Origin: an uncultured Selenomonadaceae bacterium
GTDB lineage: Bacteria; Bacillota; Negativicutes; Selenomonadales; Selenomonadaceae
Direction of reading: 5' to 3'
Assembly: GCA_905236325.1 (NCBI GenBank)
Contig: CAJOPJ010000007.1
Coordinates: 1 to 5,693 of the forward strand
Length of the DNA: 5,693 bases
Below are positions 1 to 4,957 of this stretch, in pieces; the first letter of the stretch is position 1; every line of letters starts with the position of its first letter. Below the pieces are notes generated by a model. That model saw nothing but the letters and a program-made list of their open reading frames with translations. It searched no databases and was not told the origin of the DNA. The position numbers were made by a program, and so were the translations under genes.

Positions 1-285
1 ATGCCACAGTTCACAGAATCCGGAATGGCTAAGGCGAAAGAAACTTTGGAACTTTTGGAGGAATTGGCAAAAGCTAAAAATGCAACGTCGGCGCAAATTT
101 CTTTAGCGTGGATGTTGTGCGAAAAAGATTTTATAATTCCGATACCGGGCAGCAGAAAACTTGAACGCTTGAAGGAAAATTTTGAGGCGGCAAATATTGT
201 TCTGTCTGCTGAAGAATTGGCTAAAATTGATGAAAAACTTGACGCAACAGAATTTGAAGTTTTCGGCGGACACAGTGCAAAATAA
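1..285 (+). CDS. Aldo/keto reductase, C-terminal fragment (5' end outside window)
   Basis: This is the last 94 residues of an NAD(P)H-dependent aldo/keto reductase, a cytosolic TIM-barrel enzyme that reduces aldehydes or ketones. The visible part carries the family's C-terminal signatures. A helix with an AQISLAW motif (residues 31-37) is followed by IPIPGSRK (46-53) and an E-N pair at 59-60, the loop that normally grips the 2'-phosphate and adenine of NADPH. A final helix, LSAEELAKIDE, covers 68-78. The catalytic Asp/Tyr/Lys/His residues would lie upstream and cannot be seen. The ATG at base 1 is very probably an internal methionine, because family members continue well N-terminal of the PQF motif at residues 2-4. 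The stop is TAA at 283-285. The substrate cannot be inferred. The gene converges on the dehydrogenase gene on the opposite strand. Confidence 0.9.
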   Translation: MPQFTESGMAKAKETLELLEELAKAKNATSAQISLAWMLCEKDFIIPIPGSRKLERLKENFEAANIVLSAEELAKIDEKLDATEFEVFGGHSAK

Positions 286-305
286 TTTTTTGACCTTAAC
301 TATGC

Positions 306-357
306 AAAATAGGGCGCAGATGTAGAATTTCTACAAGCTGCGTCCTATTTTTATTTT
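306..357. terminator. Bidirectional Rho-independent terminator between converging genes
   Basis: A long hairpin fills the 65-bp gap between the two converging stops. The outer helix pairs 306-319 with 338-351 (14 bp, with one G-U wobble at the 313/344 region). An inner helix pairs 321-326 with 330-335 around a 3-nt loop, separated from the outer one by a small internal loop. On the + strand the stem runs into a T-rich tail (346-357), a good terminator for the aldo/keto reductase. Read on the - strand it follows the dehydrogenase stop directly, sharing base 351 with it, but the trailing T run is only four bases and is paired. Termination is therefore probably stronger in the + direction. Confidence 0.85.
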
Positions 358-1925
358 AAGCTGTCGATGAAACTTTGCGCAGATTTAATGCCATCCACTG
401 CCGAAGATATAATTCCGCCGGAATAACCTGCGCCTTCGCCAAGTGGAAATAAATTTAGATTGCTGATTGAGCGGCGCGTAATTTTATCGCGCAAAATTCT
501 GCATGGCGCACTTGTACGCGTTTCAATTCCTGTCATTGCAACATCAGCCGCCGCAAAATTTTTTATTTTATTATTCCAAAAAATCAGCGCGTCAGCTAAA
601 GTTTCAGAAACTTCAGCCGGCAAACATTCACGCAAATTTGCAACTTTGTAGCCGATTGGATAAGTTGGCGTAACTGAAAAAAATTTCGACTCCGCACGAT
701 TCAACAAAAAATCGCCGACGCTTTGAACAGGCGCAGAAAAATTTTTTCCGCCAAGTTCAAAAGCCAATTTTTCAAAATGTCGCTGAAATCGAACGCCACT
801 TAAAACATCTGTGCCGAAATTTGTAAAGTCTTTTGGCTCAACAGTAACCAAAAGCGCAGAATTTGCAACGCCGGAATTTCTGGCAAAATTACTCATGCCG
901 TTCGTGACGACTTGGAATTTTTCAGAAGTCGCCGCAACAACTTGACCGCCGGGACACATACAAAAACTGTATGCGCCGCGCTGATTTTTCAAGTCTTTAT
1001 AAGTCAAAAAATAATCAGCCACAGGCAGTTTTGGATTTTTAAAATCAACGCCATATTGCGCTTTATCAATAAATTCCTGCGCATGTTCAATCCTTACTCC
1101 GACGGCAAATGCTTTACTTTCCATTGCGACAGAATTTTTCAACAGCATTTCATAACTATCACGCGCTGAATGACCGATGCCGAGAAAAATTGCGTCGGCA
1201 GAGAATTTTTCTGAATTGTTCACAATGATTGCTGAAATTTTTTTGTCAGCGTCAATTTCAAAATCAGTAACCTGCGCGTCGAAATAAATTTTTCCGCCAA
1301 GTTCGATAATTTGTCGGCGTATATTTTTAACCACTTTGCGCAGTTTGTCAGTACCAATGTGCGGTTTTTGCAGGTATAAAATTTCTTCAGGTGCGCCGGC
1401 TTCGACAAAAATTTTCAGCACGCTGTCGATTAAGTCATCATTCAAGCGCGTGGTTAATTTGCCGTCGGAAAAAGTTCCTGCGCCGCCTTCGCCGAATTGA
1501 ACATTTGTATTTAAATTTAATTCGCCGCCGTGAAAAAATTTTTCAACAGCTTTTGTGCGTGAATCAATATCTGCGCCGCGTTCAAAAATAATTGGCTCAA
1601 GACCTGCCTTAGCCAAAGTCAATGCAGCAAACATACCTGCCGGACCAAAACCAATGACCATTGGCTGCTTTGTAGTTGGCAGTTTGTAGTTTGTAGTTGG
1701 CAGTTGGTGTTTTTTTTTATTTTCAGGCTTGTCTGTTTCAACTTCAACAATGTAATTAAATTTAATTCCTGCGCCTTTGTAACGTCTTGCATCAATAGCC
1801 TTGCGAATAATTTTTACTGTGCGAATTTTTTTTATGTCGATTTTCAATTTTGCAGAAATAATCTCCTCAAGCGACCTGTCATCCTCAAGATTGACTGACA
1901 AATTGTTAATTTTAATTGTAGACAA
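351..1925 (-). CDS. FAD-dependent dehydrogenase, COG2509 type
   Basis: The 524-residue product is a predicted cytosolic flavoprotein oxidoreductase of the uncharacterised FAD-dependent dehydrogenase group (COG2509); its physiological substrate is not known. An N-terminal domain of about 65 residues precedes a Rossmann FAD-binding segment with GFGPAG at 92-97 and the acidic residue that binds the ribose at E115 (FERG). The family-typical FGEGGAGTFSDGKL is at 144-157, KPHIGTD at 187-193, and CPGGQVVAA at 324-332. The C-terminal FAD-contacting LGEGAGYSGGI lies at 495-505. The length is normal and no key motif is missing. The start is TTG at 1925, with GAGAGGAG 7 nt upstream. An odd feature is a seven-residue repeat (LPTTNYK, residues 75-86) in the linker, encoded by a heptanucleotide array. 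The gene lies 64 bp downstream of the MreB-type gene on the same strand and is probably cotranscribed with it. No functional link between the two is evident. Confidence 0.9.
   Translation of the reverse strand: MSTIKINNLSVNLEDDRSLEEIISAKLKIDIKKIRTVKIIRKAIDARRYKGAGIKFNYIVEVETDKPENKKKHQLPTTNYKLPTTKQPMVIGFGPAGMFAALTLAKAGLEPIIFERGADIDSRTKAVEKFFHGGELNLNTNVQFGEGGAGTFSDGKLTTRLNDDLIDSVLKIFVEAGAPEEILYLQKPHIGTDKLRKVVKNIRRQIIELGGKIYFDAQVTDFEIDADKKISAIIVNNSEKFSADAIFLGIGHSARDSYEMLLKNSVAMESKAFAVGVRIEHAQEFIDKAQYGVDFKNPKLPVADYFLTYKDLKNQRGAYSFCMCPGGQVVAATSEKFQVVTNGMSNFARNSGVANSALLVTVEPKDFTNFGTDVLSGVRFQRHFEKLAFELGGKNFSAPVQSVGDFLLNRAESKFFSVTPTYPIGYKVANLRECLPAEVSETLADALIFWNNKIKNFAAADVAMTGIETRTSAPCRILRDKITRRSISNLNLFPLGEGAGYSGGIISSAVDGIKSAQSFIDSLK
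1669..1703. repeat. Coding heptanucleotide tandem array, 5 units of TTKGYAG
   Basis: Five contiguous 7-bp units alternate between TTTGTAG and TTGGCAG on the + strand, with a decayed sixth unit at 1704-1710. The array lies inside the dehydrogenase gene. Because 7 is not a multiple of 3, three units (21 nt) code for one repeated seven-residue block. It yields LPTTNYK followed by LPTTK at residues 75-86, three residues before the first Rossmann strand. The linker position suggests the insertion is tolerated without harming the fold. Confidence 0.85.
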
Positions 1926-1932
1926 AAAAAAT

Positions 1933-1940
1933 CTCCTCTC
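1933..1940 (-). promoter_or_regulatory. Ribosome binding site of the FAD-dependent dehydrogenase
   Basis: On the - strand this reads GAGAGGAG, a near-consensus Shine-Dalgarno site. Seven bases, nearly all T, separate it from the TTG at 1925-1923. It decides the start: no ATG or GTG is suitably placed, and the residues that follow match the expected N-terminal domain. Confidence 0.8.
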
Positions 1941-1952
1941 AATCGAAAGTTA

Positions 1953-1980
1953 AGGGCTAGAGAAAAAAATCCCTAGCCCT
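1953..1980 (-). other. Intercistronic hairpin between the MreB-type and dehydrogenase genes
   Basis: An 11-bp stem (1953-1963 pairing with 1970-1980, one G-U pair) closes a six-base homopolymer loop, which is U in the - strand transcript. It begins 9 nt after the MreB-type stop and ends about 12 nt before the dehydrogenase Shine-Dalgarno. No T tail follows the stem in either direction, so it is a poor intrinsic terminator. A partial attenuator, RNA-processing site or 3'-end stabiliser is more likely. The structure is seen directly; the role is inferred. Confidence 0.6.
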
Positions 1981-1989
1981 AAGTCATAA

Positions 1990-2976
1990 TTAAACATTTT
2001 TGCTAAGTTCCAAAGCCTTACCTGTGCCGATAGCAACGCAACTTAGTGGATCGTCCGCAACAGAAGTTGGAATATCAGTTTCTTTGCGAATCAGTGCGTC
2101 AAGACCATAAAGCATTGCGCCGCCGCCGGTTAAGACAATGCCTCTGTCGATAATATCGGCTGCAAGTTCCGGCGGAGTACCTTCCAAAACGCGCTTGACG
2201 CAAGTAACAATTCTGCTGACTGAATCTTTCAGAGCTATTGCAACTTCATCGGTGCTGATTTTTATATTTTTTGGCAAGCCTGTAATTACATCACGCCCAC
2301 GAACGTCCATAGTTAAATTTCTTGCGCCGGGATAAGCCACGCCGATTGTGGTTTTTATATTTTCTGAAGTGCGTTCGCCAATCATTAAATTGTATTCGCG
2401 CTTGATATAAGCTTCAATGTCTGAATCAAATCTGTTTCCTGCAACGCGCAAACTGTCGCCGTGAACAATTCCACCGAGTGAAATAACTGCAACATCAGTT
2501 GTTCCGCCGCCGATATCAACAACCATTGATCCGACAGGTTCAGAAATATCAATTCCTGCGCCAAGTGCAGCTGCGATTGGTTCTTCAATAAGTTCAGCTT
2601 TTTTTGCGCCGGCTTGTTCGGCAGCTTCTTGTACTGCGCGTTTTTCAACGACTGTTACGCCTGTTGGAACGCAAATCATAATGCGCGGTCTGAATAAAAA
2701 ACTTCTGCCGACAACTTTTTCCAAAAAATGCCGAATCATTGCCTCTGTCATATCATAATCAGCAATAACTCCGTCGCGCAGTGGGCGAATTGCAACAATA
2801 TTTCCCGGCGTACGACCAATCATTTCGCGCGCTTCTTCGCCAATTGCAAGTACGCTGTTTGTGTCGCGGTCAACAGTTACAACCGATGGTTCGCGCAAAA
2901 CTATTCCTTTGCCTTTAACATAAACCAAAATATTTGCAGTTCCTAAATCTATACCGACGCTGGTTGCCCCAAACAA
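1990..2976 (-). CDS. mreB: Rod shape-determining actin homologue, MreB/Mbl family
   Basis: The 328-residue product is a bacterial actin. It forms membrane-bound filaments that bind ATP and guide the elongasome (RodA-PBP, MreC, MreD) in sidewall peptidoglycan synthesis. All nucleotide-site motifs are visible: phosphate-1 DLGTAN (10-15), the IEEP segment with the catalytic glutamate (130-133), phosphate-2 DIGGGTTD (154-161) and the adenosine motif VLTGGG (281-286). The hydrophobic loop SFLF at 92-95 matches the membrane-insertion loop of MreB; there is no amphipathic N-terminal helix of the E. coli kind. From memory the sequence has features of both Bacillus MreB (SLGGIV, IGTGKALE) and Mbl (N terminus), so the paralogue name is uncertain. 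The start is TTG at 2976, with a run of six G 9 nt upstream; the N terminus then reads MFG before the IDLGTAN motif, as in homologues. Neither mreC nor mreD is adjacent, so this is a stand-alone copy in the visible context. It has its own promoter at 3023-3051. Confidence 0.95.
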   Translation of the reverse strand: MFGATSVGIDLGTANILVYVKGKGIVLREPSVVTVDRDTNSVLAIGEEAREMIGRTPGNIVAIRPLRDGVIADYDMTEAMIRHFLEKVVGRSFLFRPRIMICVPTGVTVVEKRAVQEAAEQAGAKKAELIEEPIAAALGAGIDISEPVGSMVVDIGGGTTDVAVISLGGIVHGDSLRVAGNRFDSDIEAYIKREYNLMIGERTSENIKTTIGVAYPGARNLTMDVRGRDVITGLPKNIKISTDEVAIALKDSVSRIVTCVKRVLEGTPPELAADIIDRGIVLTGGGAMLYGLDALIRKETDIPTSVADDPLSCVAIGTGKALELSKNV

Positions 2977-2985
2977 ACTAAATAA

Positions 2986-2991
2986 CCCCCC
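2986..2991 (-). promoter_or_regulatory. G-tract ribosome binding site of the MreB-type gene
   Basis: The - strand reads six consecutive G, ending 9 nt before the TTG at 2976-2974. This is not a standard AGGAGG, but it can pair with the CCUCC anti-Shine-Dalgarno through G-C and G-U pairs. It supports the TTG start, since the upstream reading frame offers no ATG or GTG before its stop codon at 3019-3021. Confidence 0.65.
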
Positions 2992-3022
2992 AATTAACTT
3001 TCTAAGTTCAAAATTACGCTAG

Positions 3023-3051
3023 ATTTTAGCACGGTTTTTTTTCATTTACAA
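3023..3051 (-). promoter_or_regulatory. Sigma-A type promoter for the MreB-type gene
   Basis: On the - strand the -35 element is TTGTAA (3051-3046, 4 of 6 matches), followed by a 17-bp spacer with an A8 tract and the -10 element TAAAAT (3028-3023, 5 of 6). The predicted transcript would start near 3016, giving a leader of about 40 nt that includes the G-tract ribosome site. The -35 overlaps that of the divergent promoter. Confidence 0.7.
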
Positions 3052-3074
3052 GTATTGCATTTGTATTTTATAAT
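3045..3074 (+). promoter_or_regulatory. Sigma-A type promoter for the DUF6056-like membrane protein
   Basis: The -35 element TTTACA (3045-3050, 5 of 6 matches) is followed by an 18-bp spacer and a perfect TATAAT -10 element (3069-3074). The predicted start is near 3081, immediately before the heptad array, so the array would form the first half of a leader of about 70 nt. The -35 shares six of its bases' positions with the divergent promoter (3046-3050 plus a flank). Confidence 0.7.
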
Positions 3075-3081
3075 TTAGCTG

Positions 3082-3116
3082 TTAGATTTTGAATTTTGGA
3101 TTTTAAATTTTAGATT
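3082..3116. repeat. Intergenic heptanucleotide tandem array, 5 units of TTRRATT
   Basis: Five contiguous 7-bp units obey TT[A/G][A/G]ATT with no exception: TTAGATT, TTGAATT, TTGGATT, TTAAATT, TTAGATT. Decayed copies continue to about 3130. The array starts about one base after the predicted transcription start of the membrane-protein gene and lies upstream of its Shine-Dalgarno. It has the same period and copy number as the coding array at 1669-1703, but a different consensus. Confidence 0.8.
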
Positions 3117-3144
3117 TTAGAAAATTTTAGTGACTTAATAAACT

Positions 3145-3151
3145 GAAAGGA
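3145..3151 (+). promoter_or_regulatory. Ribosome binding site bearing on the start of the membrane-protein gene
   Basis: GAAAGGA is the only Shine-Dalgarno-like stretch near the gene. It lies just 1 nt before the TTG at 3153 but 10 nt before a second in-frame TTG at 3162. Spacing therefore favours 3162, which would shorten the protein by three residues. An in-frame TGA at 3144 rules out any earlier start, and the first ATG (3225) falls inside the first membrane segment. Confidence 0.55.
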
Positions 3152-3152
3152 C

Positions 3153-4859
3153 TTGAAATATTTGCAGGAAAAAAAATTAAATCGCCTGAAATTTTTAGCT
3201 GTGGCAATTTTTATTTTCGCGCTGATGTTTGCGCTGAATTATTTAATGCCACTGCACCGCGATGATTATGATTATTCAATGGTTTGGGGAACTTGGGATC
3301 ACATTGAAAATTTTGCCGATGTCTTACATTCAACAGAAAAACATTATTTGCTTCATGGCGGACGACTTTTTACTGTTTTTTGCTTAAATTTGTTTTTGTG
3401 GTTGGGAAAATTTACTTTCGACTTGGCAAATGCGCTGATGTTCACTTTGCTGATAATTTTAATTTATTTTCATGCACGACGCGACTTTAAAATTTCCGGC
3501 GACGCAAAAATTTTCGCAGGACTTGGACTTTTGGCTTGGCTGAGTTTTGCACACTTCGGCGAAGTTGCAGTTTGGAAAAGCGGCTCAACTGTCTATCTTT
3601 GGTCAGCAGTTCCTGCGGCGATTTTTTTATTGCCCTACAACTTCTGTTTAGCCGGAAAAAAATTTAAAAATATTTTACTTACGCCGGCAATTTTTTTGCT
3701 TGGAATTATTGCAGGTTGCGGCGTTGAAAATTTATCTGCAACAATAACTTTTTTGACTGCAGCAATTTCAATTTATTGCGCAAAGAAAAATAACTTGCAA
3801 GCCTGGATGCCTGTTGGAAGTTTGGGCAGTTTGATTGGTTTTATAATTTTGCTTGCGTCGCCGGGAAATTTTGTTCGCTACGGCGACCAAAGCGGCGGTA
3901 AAGGCATTTTGACGCACATTGGCAATCAATTTGCCGGCAATGGCGAAATGTTTCTATATATCCTGCCAATGTTTTTAATTTTAATTTGCGCGTTAAAAAT
4001 TTTAAAAATCTCAATCGCACGGCAAAAAAATATTTCTATCCAAAATGCGCAAATTGATTTTCCAAAACAGTCAAAAATTTTGCTGACAGTTGCAGGAGTT
4101 TTTATAATTTCCTACCTCAGCGGAGGATTGATAACAGGCGCATTGCAAAGTCTGGGCGATGAAATTATTTTTCCTGCAATAGGCGCGTCAGAAAAATTTA
4201 TTGAACGCGCAGATAATTTTTTTGAAAAGTCGGAGGAAATGATAATTTACTGGCTGATAATCTTTGCAATATTCCTGCCGCTGAAAAATTCACTTGGCAA
4301 TTTAAATAAAAAAATTTCATTCCGCGAAGTGATAATTTTTTTTCCGCAAGTGAAATTTAGTTTGTCGATGTTTGCACTGGGATTTTTCAATAATTTTGTG
4401 ATGATAGCCGCGCCAACTTTTCCTGCGCGTGCAACTTTCAGTTCGGTAATATTTTTTTTGATTGGCGCCGTTGCAATTTTCAGAATCGACGAAGTGCGCG
4501 AAGTTTTTTCAACCGGCAAAACAAATAAAATTTTAAAACTCGGTGCGCTTTTGATTGGAAGTTTCACGATAATTTCTGCGCTGTGGATAAGTTTTGAACT
4601 TAAGCAGGAAAATGATTTGCGTATTGATTTTATTAAGCAAATTAAAAGCCAAAATTGGAATGTTGCAATTTTTCCGCCACTTGAAATAAAAAATCGCGCA
4701 CTTAGGCATGTGTTTTTTGCTGACTTTGATAATTTTGTGACTAAGGAGGGCTTGCGAAAATTTTACAGGTTGCGCAATATAAAAATTGGCGACAAGTTCG
4801 GCGGTTATTGGACGCGTAAGCATTTTATGGTCAAAAATCAGCTGCGCTTTTTGAAGTAA
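3153..4859 (+). CDS. DUF6056-like polytopic membrane protein
   Basis: This is a 568-residue integral membrane protein with roughly 12-14 hydrophobic segments judged by eye. They include 13-33, 89-107, 117-134, 145-165, 173-209 (two), 219-236, 266-284, 308-331, 363-378, 402-420, 430-445 and 461-481. It resembles the DUF6056 family, whose members look like GT-C fold glycosyltransferases. An acidic HRDDYDY motif (35-41) sits just after the first membrane segment, where GT-C enzymes carry catalytic aspartates. Other family-like blocks are HGGRLF (68-73), GCGVEN (188-193), ASPGNFVR (235-242) and PTFPARATF (421-429). A basic soluble tail of about 85 residues (484-568) ends the protein. Transfer of a sugar from a lipid carrier to an envelope polymer is a reasonable guess, not demonstrated. 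The start is TTG at 3153 or, by ribosome-site spacing, TTG at 3162. The gene has its own divergent promoter and precedes cheV by 98 bp on the same strand, so readthrough into cheV is possible. Confidence 0.75.
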   Translation: MKYLQEKKLNRLKFLAVAIFIFALMFALNYLMPLHRDDYDYSMVWGTWDHIENFADVLHSTEKHYLLHGGRLFTVFCLNLFLWLGKFTFDLANALMFTLLIILIYFHARRDFKISGDAKIFAGLGLLAWLSFAHFGEVAVWKSGSTVYLWSAVPAAIFLLPYNFCLAGKKFKNILLTPAIFLLGIIAGCGVENLSATITFLTAAISIYCAKKNNLQAWMPVGSLGSLIGFIILLASPGNFVRYGDQSGGKGILTHIGNQFAGNGEMFLYILPMFLILICALKILKISIARQKNISIQNAQIDFPKQSKILLTVAGVFIISYLSGGLITGALQSLGDEIIFPAIGASEKFIERADNFFEKSEEMIIYWLIIFAIFLPLKNSLGNLNKKISFREVIIFFPQVKFSLSMFALGFFNNFVMIAAPTFPARATFSSVIFFLIGAVAIFRIDEVREVFSTGKTNKILKLGALLIGSFTIISALWISFELKQENDLRIDFIKQIKSQNWNVAIFPPLEIKNRALRHVFFADFDNFVTKEGLRKFYRLRNIKIGDKFGGYWTRKHFMVKNQLRFLK

Positions 4860-4889
4860 AGAATATTGCGCAGAAAATTTTTGCAGCTG
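4839..4889 (+). other. Two mutually exclusive weak stems spanning the membrane-protein stop
   Basis: CTGCGC at 4842-4847 can pair with GCGCAG at 4868-4873, followed by AAAATTTTT. Alternatively CAGCTGC at 4839-4845 can pair with GCAGCTG at 4883-4889. Both stems use 4842-4845, so they exclude each other, and the TAA at 4857-4859 lies in the loop of both. The loops are long (20 and 37 nt) and neither stem has a directly adjoining T run, so a terminator is not well supported. Confidence 0.25.
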
Positions 4890-4945
4890 TGAAGGATTAA
4901 CCAATTTTTCAGCGAATTGTACTAGGAAATTGTAATAGAACTTAT

Positions 4946-4950
4946 GGGGG
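4946..4950 (+). promoter_or_regulatory. G-tract ribosome binding site of cheV
   Basis: Five consecutive G lie 7 nt before the ATG at 4958. As with the MreB-type gene, a G run replaces the usual AGGAGG. It supports this ATG over a possible internal start near 5015 (TTG, preceded by AAAGG), which would give a protein beginning at the conserved LLESGTNE segment. Confidence 0.65.
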
Positions 4951-4957
4951 CGATTTA

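Noticed and set aside
1..3. ATG at base 1 as the true start of the aldo/keto reductase
   Set aside because: The protein from this codon has only the C-terminal barrel helices. The family needs about 200 further residues upstream, so the window edge cuts the gene.
3082..3130. CRISPR-like repeat or leader peptide in the divergent gap
   Set aside because: The units are 7 bp and contiguous with no spacers, and no start codon with a ribosome site opens a short frame there.
4842..4882. Intrinsic terminator after the membrane-protein gene
   Set aside because: The 6-bp stem has a 20-nt loop, and AAAA separates the stem from the T run, unlike a normal terminator.
4908..4936. Possible cheV promoter with TGTAAT as -10
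   Set aside because: The -10 matches at five of six bases, but the hexamer 17 bp upstream (TTCAGC) matches the -35 consensus at only three, which is common by chance in AT-rich DNA.
4857..4957. Sigma-28/SigD flagellar-type promoter before cheV
   Set aside because: TAAA occurs at 4857-4860, but no GCCGATAA-like -10 is found about 15 bp downstream or elsewhere in the gap.
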